Positions 23,023-34,342 of a DNA stretch of 64,000 nt are shown here, piece after piece. Both the position numbers and the translations under genes were made by a program. Position 1 is the stretch's first letter. Each line of letters begins with the position of its first letter. Source of the DNA: Chelydra serpentina (Eukaryota; Chordata; Testudines; Chelydridae); contig JBAIAC010000048.1 of assembly GCA_037349315.1 (NCBI GenBank), positions 35,528,501-35,592,500 on the forward strand, read 5' to 3'. Under the pieces are notes generated by a model that was not told the DNA's origin, ran no database searches, and saw only the letters and a program-made list of their open reading frames with translations.

Positions 23023-24674
23023 TAGGGCTGTTGATTAATCGCAGTTAACTCACATGATTAACTCAAAAAAATTAACTGCGATTAAAAAAATTAATCGCAG
23101 TTAATCGCACTGTTAAACAATAGAATACCAATTGACATTTATTAAATATTTTGGATGTTTTTCTACATTTTCAAATATATTGATTTCTATTACAACACAG
23201 AATTCAAAGTGTACAGTGCTCACTTTATATTATTATTTTTATTACAAATATTTGCACTGTAAAAATTATAAATACAAGAAATAATATTTTTCATTTCACC
23301 TCATATAAGTACTGTAATGCAATCTCTTTCTCATGAAAGTGTAACTTACAAATGTAGATTTTTTTTGTTTCATAACTACTCAAAAACAAAACAAAGCAAA
23401 ATTTTAGAGCCTACAAGTTCACTTAGTCCTACTTCTTGTTCAGCCAACTGCTAAGACAAACAAGTTTGTTTACATTTACGGGCAATACTGCTGACTGCTT
23501 CTTATTTACAATGTCACCTGAAAGCGAGAACAGGCATTCGCTAGCACTTTTGTAGCTGGTGTTGCAAGGTATTTACATGCCAGTTATGCTAAACATTCAT
23601 ATGTCCCATCATGCTTCGGCCACCATTCCAGAGGACATGCTTACATGCTTATGATGATTGTTAAAAAAATAATGTGTTAATTAAATTTGTGACTGAACTC
23701 CCTGGGGGAGAATTGTATGTCTCCTGTTCTATTTTACCCACATTCTGCCATATATTTCATGTTATAGCAGTCTTGGATGATGACCCAGCACATGTTCATT
23801 TTAAGAACACGTTCACAGCAAATTTGACAAAATGCAAAGAAGGTACCAATGTGAGATTTCTAAGGATAGATACAGCACTTGACCCAAGGTTTAAGAATCT
23901 GACGTGCCTTCCAAAATCTGAGAGGGATGAGGTGTGGAGAATGCTTTCAGATGTCTTAAAGGAACAACGCTCCGACGCAGAAACTACAGAACCCGAACCA
24001 CCAAAAGAGAAAATCAACCTTCTGCTGGTGGCATCTGAATCAGATGATGAAAATGAACATGCGCGGTCTGCTCTGCTTTGGATCGTTATCGAGCAGAACC
24101 CATCATCAGCATGGATGCATGTCTTCTGGAATGGTGGTTGAAGCATGAAGGGACATATGAATCTTTACCGCACCTGGCACGTAAATATCTTGTGACGCCG
24201 GCTACAACAATGCCATGCGAATGCCTGTTCTCACTTTCAGGTGACATTGTAAACAAGATGTGGGCAGCATTATATCCTGCAAATGTAAACAAACTTCTTT
24301 GTCTGAGCAATTGGCTGAAGTAGTACTGAGTGGACTTGTAGATTCTAAAATTTTACATTGTTTTATTTATGAATGCAGTTATTTTTTGTACATAATTCCA
24401 CATTTGTAAGTTCAACTTTCATGATAAAGAGATTGCACTACAATACCTGTATTAGGTTAATTGAAATACACTATTTCTTTTGTTTTTTACAGTGCAAATA
24501 TTTGTGATAAAAATAAATATAAAGTTAGCACTGTACACTTTTTATTCTGTGTAGTAATTGAAATCAATATATTTGAAAATGTAGAAAACATCCAAAAATA
24601 TTTAAATAATATTCTATTATTGTTTAACAGTGCGATTAATCACGATTAATTTTTTTAATTGCTTGACAACCCTA
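23023..24674 (+). mobile_element. fold-back hAT transposon, 1652 bp, with perfect TSD
   Basis: The ends TAGGGCTGTTGATTAATCGC and the inverse of the right end (TAGGGTTGTCAAGCAATTAA) are flanked by a perfect 8-bp duplication TTTTAAAC (23015-23022 and 24675-24682). This is the target-site length of hAT elements. The inverted arms are unusually long, about 23023-23655 and 24099-24674. They include not only non-coding DNA (ATTAATCGC repeats and an A+T-rich stretch) but also the segment encoding the transposase C-terminus, present forward on the right and reverse-complemented on the left. The central 440 bp holds upstream transposase sequence in single copy. Full-length N-terminal coding sequence is missing, so it is non-autonomous. 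Confidence 0.9.
23770..24323 (+). pseudogene. hAT transposase, C-terminal half, frameshifted
   Basis: Transposase of a hAT element: a DNA cut-and-paste enzyme whose C-terminal region mediates dimerisation. The first frame (to about 24065) has the conserved ALDPRFKNL motif and an acidic hinge SESDDENE. After a frameshift near 24060-24080 the second frame carries the dimerisation domain pattern: LLEWWLKHEG, LPHLARKYLVTPAT, CECLFSLSGDIVNK (usual family pattern ER-FS-G) and a terminal LLCLSNWLK, ending at TAG 24321-24323. The N-terminal zinc finger and most of the catalytic RNase H-like core are absent. The domain after about 24099 is also present inverted at 23450-23655. Confidence 0.85.
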
Positions 24675-24682
24675 TTTTAAAC

Positions 24683-27299
24683 CAAACCAAAAAACCCACA
24701 AGTTTGTTTGGAATTTCAGAAAAAATAATCATGCTAATATTTTTACTGATGCTAAGTATTTTCTAACATTGCTTTTTATCAAGCCTATATTTTTGGGGTG
24801 GTTCATCACTGTGTTATTCTATTAATTTTAGTGGAGTTACACCTGATTTACAGCAGTGTTGCCAAGATCAGAAACACACTGTTAAGCTACAGTGACCTGA
24901 CAGAGTCCTTTTAACTTCATCAATCTTTTCTTTTAAAACCTCTTGTTCCTGTAATAGATCCCCTTCTTAGCATTCACTTTTTAACAGCTCTTATTTCAGA
25001 AAAACCTCAGAGGGTTTCAAATTCAATAACCAACAGTAAGTGACAAAATGACTTGTTCTTACGCAAACCATAGCTGAGTCACTGCAGGCTGTTAACAGTG
25101 GCAGCACTCCCTATGCTGAAGGTCTTTAAAGTCATCAATTTTTCTGGATTATGCTGACAGTTAGGACAGCTTTTGCTTTTGTCTAATGCATGCTGTACAA
25201 TAACCTAGGCGTTTACATCTTGCTGAGGGGTAACCAGGGGAAGAGAAAATGATTCTGAGTTTTCGGAGTTTTTCTTTGGTGCCTCATTTTTTAGTTTACA
25301 GGGAGGTTTTGAGGACAGCTCGTGAACAGCAGGCACTTCAGCACAAGTGCTTGTTTTGAAGATAGCACTTTCCTGCAGTGACACAGTTTTTGAAATGTCA
25401 CACACACATTAAGTAAGGACACTATTTTAGTAACTTCAAAAGATATGTTTTGAACCCTATGCTTTAGCACCACACTTTACCATTACCACTAATGGAAGTT
25501 TCCCTATTCATTTTCCATGTGAAAGGGAAGCTCAATTGGTCTTCACACCATAGACTCCATGAGAAGCCTCAGCACTGGCCACCCCACTATGGATCCTTCA
25601 GAGGCCCCTTCACATTGTCTGGAGTCTATGTTGTGGAAGGGGGATGAGGCTGGGCTAGCAAGGTGTAGAGGAATGGATGAGATGGGGGCAGAACTCTAAA
25701 GTTTGCATATCATCCCGCTCTGGCTTTGCAGACATTAGTCAGAAGAGATAATACATCTGAAGGCAGCGGAGGCTGGGGGAGTCCCCGACAATGTGGATCC
25801 AATGGAGCTACATGAGCTAGGTAGAGGCAGAGTTCCTCGGCATGAATGGTCTTGATCTCCCATGGACCTTCAGATTTGGGGGAAGGCCCCAGAGCCTTTT
25901 CCTGTGGCAAACCTTTTTGTTGTAACAGGACAATATGAGAGGCTGTCCAGAAGATTTCCTCTCCCTAATTTATCTATCTGTTTTAGGGACTTGTATTGAT
26001 GCCCATCACGGCAGTATCTGAGTTCCTAGTCTGATCCTCCCCAGGAGATGAAATGGGCCAAAGAGTTGAAGATTACCCCAAAATCTTGACATTTTATATC
26101 ACTATCAAACTAAAGTCATTCTGTCACCTTACATTCCAGAAGGAGGGCCAATTTATGAGGGCCTTACACAGCTTTCCCTCAGTCTTTCCTTACGTAGGCA
26201 ATTAAAATCAATGGGAGTTATCTGCCATTAACTGGTTTTCTATCCCTACAGTAGTGTCCCCCAGGCTGTCATCCCCTTGCAGGCTGTTCTACCTTCTAGC
26301 CTTGCAAGTAGGAATGAAATGCTGTCATTCTTTTAAAATATTTGTAAAAGTTATGACTGACAAGAGGAGAAGGCTGTGCTGCTGTATAGGATATTTCCAG
26401 TGTAAATGAGCGTGACTTCAGGCTGGAGAATTAGTATTGAGGTATGAAATCTTTCATGTCTTGATCACAGTTCAAATCTGACCCAGATTAGTTGAGGCAG
26501 ATGTTAGGTGACCTGTGGGAGATAAACTGATGTTCTTAATAAACAATTGGCTGCATCATTAAAACCAGCACTGACACTCATTGTCACCCTTCCATTCAAT
26601 CGGATTAGAACAACCAAGTACTAAATGACTATGGAAACTGTACAAATCCTCTGACACCTAAAGATGGTGCCTCCAAGTGAAGGGAAGCTATGCTTACAGC
26701 TTGATTAACAGTTTTTATCAAAACTTTTTTAGATGCAAAATTCCTTTTTGATCAAATGGAAACGTTATTGCAAATGTTTCCCTTTGAATTGAATTACTTG
26801 AGGGAGTTCACTGTAAATTTGAAAACCCCAAAACATTTTTTCTCATTTGTTGACAACTGAAAGTCACATTTTTGCATTTGCTAACAACCAAAAAATTAGA
26901 ATTGGAAAAATTCAGCGATAAATGTCAAGAAAGTGAAAAATGTTCATTTTCTTCTAAAATTTTCATGGAAAACAAAATACATTTTCCAGGCAGTTCTGGC
27001 AATCCTATTTTCTCTATATACAGTATTAACTCTCCAGGGCCTCCAGTCCAGCACTTTTCACAAGAGCACCACATTCACTTTATAATATTTTTTAAATCTG
27101 TATCAATGTATATCCACTAATGTTTTCCTGCTAAGGAGAAACAATCCTGGGAGCTCATTTTGTTTACAGCCCTCAGCTAATTTCCTGAGTCCCACAGATA
27201 AACTCCAATTCCCTGAAATCCTGCATTGAACATTTTTCATGTAATCAAGCACTTCAGACACAATTTTTTCTCTCTCTAAATACATAGCTATATATATTA
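24683..27299. other. A+T-rich DNA, nothing firm
   Basis: No gene recognised. A possible MITE relic lies near 24824-24853 (AGTGGAGTTACACCTGATTT). The remaining sequence looks unique. Confidence 0.35.
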
Positions 27300-27375
27300 T
27301 TTTTTATGCTTATAGCACCACTGGTGTGTATGATACTTTACAGAAGACAAAGTCTGTCCCAAAGGCCTTAAACTC
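27300..27375 (-). mobile_element. CORE/MIR-like SINE fragment
   Basis: TTATAGCACCACTGGTGTGT, GATACTTTACAGAAGACAAA and AGTCTGTCCCAAAGGCCTTA follow the order of the reverse-oriented relics at 37893 and 53545. Confidence 0.45.
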
Positions 27376-27379
27376 TAAA

Positions 27380-27726
27380 CATCAGATCCTCAGCTGATGT
27401 AAATCAGCATAACTTGATCCAAACTGAGTTGTGACATTGCATGTCTCTGTTTCTTAACCCTTTTAAACACCTTTTAATCAAGATCACTACCCCAAGCAAC
27501 ATCCAAGTGTCCCTCAAAATCTTTCTAAACTGGTGTCATTACCTCTGGGTCTGCCTGGTTTCATTCAGTCTAATTATCCTCCCACAGTGGTGCAAATCAA
27601 GCATATCTCCATCAAAATCAATATAGACACCCCTATGTAAAACCACTGCAAGTGAGAAGAGAAGCAAGCTCATTGACTTCAATGGTGTTACTCCTGATTT
27701 ACATCACTGTGAGAGCAGAATCAGGT
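27380..27726. repeat. MITE relics (CAATGG family)
   Basis: Left piece AGATCCTCAGCTGATGTAAA (27387-27406) and right piece TTGACTTCAATGGTGTTACT with CTGATTTACATCACTG (27673-27712) are halves of the family best seen at 18784-18874. The sequence between them is unassigned. Confidence 0.4.
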
Positions 27727-28306
27727 CAAACTTCATTGAAACACATTGTTCAGCTGATCGATGCTGACATACCACAATGAGCAATATGGGATCATTACAA
27801 ATGTTACTTTCTGAAAACTTCAGTGCTGAAAAGACAGTTTCAATTCAGTTCACCTTGTGCACACATGACCCATATTTTGTACCTGGAAACCCTTCACTGG
27901 TAATGAAATAACTGAATTTCATTTCCAAGCCACAAATTCACCCATTATGTCAACATAGTTTATGGACGTGGAAGGGGGTAGACTTTTCAAGCAGTACTTT
28001 CCAGATCTAGCTGGCAACACTTACTATAAGTACTCATTGGATTCAAGTACTAAAATGTGAAAGTGTTAGATTGAGACAAGAATGATCTTTATTTATGAAC
28101 TATGAAACTCAGATACCACAGAGCTAATCAGAGTGGCCTGGGGGAGCACAGCCTGATGACATGTAGGTGAGGAGTACACATTTGGGATTTGAAATGTAAG
28201 AATAGTTGGAGCTAGGAGACCTCTGGAGGCAAGTTTCTGCCAGGCCGATGACAGAGATATTGGGTTTCTTCCCTGAACATCCCAGCTGGCTCTCCCATTT
28301 CATGGC

Positions 28307-28600
28307 TAGGACCCTACCTAATTCATGGCCATGAAAAACGCATCACAGATCATGAAAGCTGATCTCACCCCGTGAAATCTGGTCCAGCAGCAGCACAGAA
28401 GTAAGGGTATCAGTACCACAATCTTCCCTACAATAACCTTGTGACCCCCCCCAAACAACTTATTTTTGGGTCAGGATGCCTACAATTACAACACCATGAA
28501 CATTCAGATTTAAATAGCTGAAATCATGAAATTTACGATTTTTTAAAATCCTCTGACAATGAAATTGACCAAAATGGACCGTGAATTTGGTAGGGCCCTA
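28307..28600. mobile_element. hAT-like MITE, 294 bp
   Basis: Inverted ends TAGGACCCTACCTAATTCAT (left) and the inverse of the right end, TAGGGCCCTACCAAATTCAC, have flanking octamers TTCATGGC (28299-28306) and GTCATGGC (28601-28608) that match at 7 of 8 positions. Further inverted similarity (CATGAAA... and ...GAAATCATGAAATT) extends inward. No coding capacity. Confidence 0.8.
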
Positions 28601-28608
28601 GTCATGGC

Positions 28609-31024
28609 CACTCCCCAACTCAGATCCCTCACTGGCTCTGCCTACAAGAGAATATGTCCACTGGAGCCACAAATCCATCTTGGTGAAAAAGGTGGGATCC
28701 GGCCTTTAGGCAGACAAACTCTTTTAATTCCTCCAGTTCATTCCTAACTTGCCCTTGAGGTGCTCCTGCTTTCCTAGAGCTCTCTCTCTTTCTTTCTGAT
28801 CCCAGAGAAGCTTCACAGAATTCCAGAGCACCTGGGGGGAGTTTAACAGTGCGGTGAGCAGAGGTGACTAGCAGACAAGAATCAGATTACAACTGCAGAG
28901 AGATAACGAGGGCATAAAATTAAACTTAGAAAAACATTTAGAATGTTTGTCTGGAAGTTTAATGTCCTCAATCTTATCCCCTCCAGTTTTAAAGTCTTCT
29001 ATACAGTGAACACTGCAGAAAAACAGCCCATTATGGAACAGGCCTAAGTCACTTAGTCCTCCAGCAACAGTACTTCATTCAAAAACAACTGACAGAATGT
29101 AGAAATAATGCAAAAATATTCTTGTTAATTCCACCAAATATATTCACTCTTCTTTTTCTCCCCAAACACATCCCTAAGTCAAACCCACAGTCAAATTAAT
29201 GGATATATTTTTAGATCTGCTGAACAATGGAAGTAAATTAAGAATATTTATTTTGAAAAAAATGTGCAAAATACATATAAATCCACACATATCCACAACT
29301 CTATAAGCTAGACAACTAAGTAGAGAATATTCATCCATTTGTTCTTAAAATTACTAAATTCATTGAATAAATATGAGTATGATTTAATCAACTTCGTTAT
29401 TTAAAGTTGGAGTTGGCTCTCAGAGGGCCTAAGAAAGAAAAGAAAGCAACATTATATATTATTTTTTTAAAATATACATGAAAAGAATGCTAAGGCTGCA
29501 AATTAAAGCCCTCAAAAGTCAGGAAATGCCAGAATTGAAGCTGTCCATGCAAGTTTAGTTCAACTCCCCCGCTCCCCTCCGCCTTGCACATGCATTATGG
29601 TACAGTCTTTAATTACATGATGCCATGCTATTTTTTCCACAGGGCCCCTACCTCATTCAGTGAATGGGTAGTTAATTATTCAGTATTTCTTTTTATTCTC
29701 CACATTCCGTGTGTGGCCCCAGGATTATTTAGTGCACACCATCCAAACCCTGTACCGAATACAAAATTATTAACTTCCTCCTGAGTGTTTCTATGGCACT
29801 CTCACAATAGCACCTGAGTATTTCACCAAACATCAATGAATTTATCTTGATAACACCCCAGTAAGAATGGGTGACATTATAACATCCCCAGTTTACTGAT
29901 GGGCAACTGAGGCACAGAGGGATTATGATCAAAATTATCAGAAGTGTCCACCAATGTTGGGTGCTCCAACTAACGTCAATGGCAGCAGTGAGTGCTTAGC
30001 ACTTCTCCAGATCAGACCGGGAGTGTTTCATGTTGGCCACCCAGAAAATGTGAAATGTACAGTTAGTGACTAACTATGGACATTTGGGTTTAAGTGACTT
30101 GCCCAGCTCACATAGGAGCTCTGTGGCAGAGGCAGGGAAAGAATAATGCTGGGGCCACACAATGAATGTGGAGAATAAAAAGTAGTAATGAATAACTTGT
30201 TTGCTGGATGAGGTGGGGGTCCTATGGAAAAATAATATGTGATTATGTCATTAAAGACTGTCTGATAAGGCATATGCACAGGAGGTCTGAACTTATGTTG
30301 CAGCAGCAACCCTAATTCTAGCATTTCCTAACTTCTGAGTGCTTGACTTTAAAACCCAAATAATATTCTTTAAATGTAGTTTTTAAGGTAATTTCCAATG
30401 TTTAAAAAACTAAAACAAAATGAAATAAAATAGAAATTACATAATTTTGAACTATTTTGACCCCCAACTTGTTTTACCAGCAAGGTTCAGACCTTTAGAT
30501 CCACAGCACAAACCTCTATCACTCTATTCACTAAAGGAATAACTGGTAACAGTAGTAGGCTGTTATTTTTTATTTTGATCAATCGGGGGCAAGGGAGGGG
30601 GAAGAAAGACATCCTTTGACAGCAGGTTTCATAACTATTTGCTGACAGCAGAAAAATGCAAAAACTCATAACTACTGGGTTCAGTTCCAGTAGGGTAATG
30701 TGTTCTAGTGGTTCTAGCTACCCTTCTTCCCTGAACCTACAGTCAGTCTCTGTACTCCTTTGTTTTTGTCCACCATACCCCTTGGCTTCCATCCCTACCC
30801 CCCCCATTCCTCCTATCCTCCCCCTGCCTCCTGTCACCTTCCTGCTCTGTTCCCCCCTACTCTGTGGTTCCTGAAATCCACTCTCTCTCCGTTCTCTCCT
30901 CTCTTCCCATGCCTTTTTTTTCACTCCTCTGCATTTCAGTCAAGTTCTTCCCTCCTTTCCTCCATGATGCCCATGTGTCAGAAGGGGGAGAATTGGAAGT
31001 TCAGGAGACACCGTCTTCCTACTC
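28609..31024. other. A+T-rich DNA with SINE relics and a CT-rich stretch
   Basis: A minus-strand MIR-like piece is visible at about 29855-29925 (CCCAGTTTACTGATGGGCAA, TGAGGCACAGAGGGATTATG) and possibly 30090-30150 (AAGTGACTTGCCCAGCTCAC). A strongly pyrimidine-rich stretch lies at 30720-30960. The frames read through it are low-complexity and not credible proteins. Confidence 0.4.
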
Positions 31025-31027
31025 TTA

Positions 31028-31323
31028 GCCCAGGGCTACACTAGGGGAGGGGGGTCGATCTACGATACGCAGCTTCAGCTACGTGAATAACATAGCTGAA
31101 GTCGGCGTATCGTAATCGGCTTACCTGACCATGAGGACGGCGGTGAGTCGATCGCTGCCGCTCCCCCGTCGACTCCGCTTCCGCCGCTCGATGACGTGGA
31201 TTTCCGGAGCCGACGGGGAGCGCGATCGGGGATCGATTAATCGCGTCTTAACGAGACGTGAAAAATCGATCCCCGATAGATCGATTGCTACCCGCCGATC
31301 CAGCGGGTAGTGAAGACAAGCCC
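31028..31323. mobile_element. TTA-target MITE, CpG-rich, 296 bp
   Basis: The right end inverted reads GGGCTTGTCTTCACTACCCG; the left end GCCCAGGGCTACACTAG is its degenerate partner. TTA flanks both sides (31025-31027 and 31324-31326, extended to TTAG if the G is counted). Internal inverted segments include CAGCTTCAGCTACGTGAATA against ACATAGCTGAAGTCGGCG. It shares the CTTGTCTACA-type terminus with 44132-44380. I infer a Harbinger-like or related non-autonomous element. It is conspicuously CpG-rich compared with its surroundings, suggesting recent insertion. Confidence 0.75.
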
Positions 31324-31327
31324 TTAG

Positions 31328-31658
31328 TTCTGATGTCTGGCAGAACAGACATCAATGGCCCTTGGCAGCCAGGAGCAGCAACTCTAGGGAAAATCTTGCT
31401 CAGCCCTTACAGCCTGGGATATAGCTAGCTCGCTTATTCAGAGCATGTGTGGTCTGGTTAGCACATACGAGCTGTGAGGGGCATGGAGCATGCTCAGTCC
31501 AGATGCAATCTTTGGAGAATTTAGCTCCCCAACTCTAACAAGCCTTGACAGAGCACTTGAGAACTGAGCTTTATCCAAACTTAGCATGTCCCTGACACCA
31601 GGGCAGAAACCCTGTCAAATCGCAAGTCCCTGCTCCAAAGTCTACTCAATTCAACAAC
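31328..31658. other. short unassigned stretch
   Basis: Nothing recognised between the MITE and the next palindromic unit. Confidence 0.35.
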
Positions 31659-31670
31659 TAAACTTTCCAA

Positions 31671-32243
31671 GTTTCAGAGTGGTAGCCGTGTTAGTCTGTA
31701 TAAGCAAAAACAATAAGGAGTACTTGTGTCACCTTAGAGACTAACAAATTTATTTGAGCATAAGCTTTTGTGGGCTAAAACGCACTTTATCAGATGCATG
31801 GAGTGGAAAATACAGTAGGAAGATATATATATACAGAGAACATGAAAAGATGGGGGTTGCCTTACCAATTCTAACCAGACTATTAAATTAAAGTGGGCTA
31901 TTATCAGCAGGAGGAAAAATCACTTTTGTAGTGGTAATCAGGGTGGCCCATTTCCAACAGTTGACAAGAAGGTGTGACTAACAGTAGGGGGGGAAATTAG
32001 CATGGGGAAATAGTTTTTAACACTACAAAAGTGATTTTTCCTCCTGCTGAGAATAGCCCACTTTAATTGAATTGTCTCATTAGAATTGGTAAGGCAACCC
32101 CCATCTTTTCATGTTCTCTGTATATATATGTTCCTATTGTATTTTCCACTCCATGCATCCGATGAAGTGCGTTTTAGCCCACAAAAGCTTATGCTCAAAT
32201 AAATGTGTTAGTCTCTAAGGTGACACAAGTACTCCTCGTTGTT
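31671..32243 (+). mobile_element. large palindromic SINE-like unit, 573 bp
   Basis: It is flanked by a perfect 12-bp direct repeat TAAACTTTCCAA (31659-31670 and 32244-32255). It starts with the family head GTTTCAGAGTGGTAGCCGTG (TTAGTCTG follows). The arms 31707-31908 and 32032-32243 are inverse copies: for example TGAGCATAAGCTTTTGTGGG against CCCACAAAAGCTTATGCTCA, and AGATGGGGGTTGCCTTACCA against its inverse. They are separated by a loop of about 125 bp. The head is outside the palindrome, as at 15222 and 63093, but the loop and the body are different. Confidence 0.9.
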
Positions 32244-32397
32244 TAAACTTTCCAAAAAATGTATCCTGAGACAGCCATCTGGCATGGAAAATTTCCCCAG
32301 AGTTTAATTTTGGCAAAGTTATAAGCAACTGAAAATAGTGTCTTATAATGGGAAGTGCCAGGCAATCTTAAGGATTGTCATCTTCACCTATAACTTC

Positions 32398-32535
32398 AGG
32401 AGTGCTGGAACAATTTATATAGTGGGAGTGCTGAGAGCCAATGAATCAAACTGTAAACCCTATATGTAATGGAAACCACTTCAAGCCAGGCGGTGCAAAA
32501 GCACCCCCCGCACCTGTAGTTCCAGCACTTATGGT
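32398..32535. mobile_element. MITE with GTGCTGGAAC ends
   Basis: Ends AGTGCTGGAACAATTTATAT and GTTCCAGCACTTATGG are inverted over about ten bases. Internally GGAGTGCTGAGAGCCAATGA and ATGGAAACCACTTCAAGCCA are shared with a second copy at 50172-50268. Target duplication not resolved. Confidence 0.65.
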
Positions 32536-32757
32536 GCACTGAGATATCTTGAGTGAGAAATGCAAAACTAAACTGTTATTTAGCTGTTAGAATAGCAATA
32601 AAAATGCCAATACACTCGCTTTTAAAAATATATTACGTAGTTTAGTTTGTAAAAAACACATCCTCTAAGAATAGCACTAAAATTGTCCAGGCTTTTCCTT
32701 TGCTGTTTCAAAAGGAATTTTGAACACGTAACATACTTTCATCAAAGAGAAGAAATT

Positions 32758-32773
32758 GGGGGGGGGGGGGGGG
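32758..32773. repeat. G16 run
   Basis: Uninterrupted G homopolymer. Confidence 0.9.
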
Positions 32774-33477
32774 AAGCACAGAACAAAGGGAGAAATGTAC
32801 TGTAAATGGACAAAGAAGAGCAATCTGCAGCTGGACATTCAACTGTGCAAAGAAAAGAAAAGCCCCAAAGTGGGTCTTTCTTTTATCTGAAACTGGTCTA
32901 ATTCATAGAACTTTTATACAAGCACAGTCGTGTATTTGGTAATAATTGTGCACAAATACTGAACTGGCATGAAATGCCCTGCCATTGAACTCAAACAGCC
33001 AAATTCCATGCAGCAAGTCATACTTGGTAATCATTTTTTTCTCTTAGGAATACTGGAAATAATTAATTCTGGCTGTAAGTCTTCTGTGTGATTACATCTC
33101 AGGGTGATGAAGCAACAAAATGATGACTATTGATTTGCTTGATTCTGTTCCAACTGAAGTCCATGTCCAAACTAACATTTAACTTCATAAGGATCAGGAT
33201 TGGATACTGAATGTACAAATTTAATTCACAGTTAACATTGCTAGGATAATCTCTAAATTCCAATGTTTTAAGAGAAAAGTTACATATTTTATTTTCATTC
33301 AGTAATAGCTCTTGACTAAATTGGGCCAAGCTCATCAGTTATGGAATATGTACTATTAAAACAACAATATTTTGTAAAATGTCGTGAAAATCACTCACTA
33401 TCCCCACTCTTGACATTATGCCAAACATCTTAGCTCTGGCAGAGATAAATTTACAACAGTGTTCTTCTTATATTGTT

Positions 33478-33533
33478 CACACACACACACACATGCACAC
33501 GCACACAAATACAAACACTAAAATACACACACA
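33478..33533. repeat. (CA)n microsatellite, impure
   Basis: CACACACACACACAC is followed by ATGCACACGCACAC and AAATACACACACA variants. Confidence 0.9.
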
Positions 33534-34065
33534 AAAACCTTTAATATATTTCAAAGCTCTTTGAAATTAATGGTGAGACTCCCACTGACTTGGTGATCTT
33601 TAGGTCAGGCCCCTGTGCTCATGGGATGGCCAAATTGCATCATGTAGGACTTTAAGGAAAAGATAATGAATTCTCCCTTCCTGTGCCCCCTCCCACCCAA
33701 GGTGTGGTTTGATCCAACTTTGCATCCTGGCTTATCATCTATTAGTAGTAATGTAGAATCTCTGCACACTTAAGTCAGGAAATCAGTTATGGTTCTGTGT
33801 TTTCACCAGCTCACCAAATGTTTGATAAGGCATGTCTTATCATTATAAGATTTTCCAGTCCACTTTATTGCCCATCCATTTGATGGGATAATATCAAATA
33901 CACTCTTGTTCCCCAGAATATCCCGCTTAATTTTTCCACTCTCCTCAGTTTCTTCCTCTATCCAATAGCATATGGAAAGAAAGGAATAGCAGAAATTATT
34001 ATGCCTTTGGGTCAAAATTTTCAAATGGGCCACAATATCTATTTTTAGACAGCTAAATAAAAGTT

Positions 34066-34342
34066 AGGGCCGGCCTTATAGGTGGGCATCATGGTCAGGG
34101 GTATATGTGCTGTGGTCAAGACACAAGGAGCGGGACGGCCTGGGGTGCGAGGCTGCAGAAGGAAGTTCGGCTCAATGGGGCGGGGGAGGCAGTGGGGCCA
34201 AGGCGATTGGGGGATGGATGGGGAGGCAGTGGGGGCCAGGGACAATGGGGTTATGAATAGGGGGCCGGGGGAGGCCGTGGGGTGACAGGAGAGCCAAAAT
34301 ACAAGTTCGCACAGAGCACCATTTTCCCTAAGGCCGGCCCTG
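34066..34342. mobile_element. hAT-like MITE with AGGGCCGGCC ends
   Basis: Left AGGGCCGGCCTTATAG and right CTAAGGCCGGCCCTG are inverted. Flanking octamers TAAAAGTT-like and AAAAAGTG match partly, consistent with an aged 8-bp duplication. The interior is G-rich low-complexity sequence (GGGGGAGGCAGTGGGG variants) and explains the 67-codon frame there. The ends recall the CAGGGCCGGC elements at 40249 and 57744. Confidence 0.6.

Larger units (their letters stand above)
32540..34064. other. A+T-rich DNA with microsatellites
   Basis: It holds a 16-G run at 32758-32773 and an impure CA/CAAA microsatellite at 33478-33533. No gene is seen; the minus-strand frames of 76-78 codons are unremarkable. Confidence 0.4.

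Noticed and set aside
30718..31044. overlapping frames of 68-94 codons, Pro/Ser rich or Arg/Gly rich
   Set aside because: These are low-complexity translations of a CT-rich tract.
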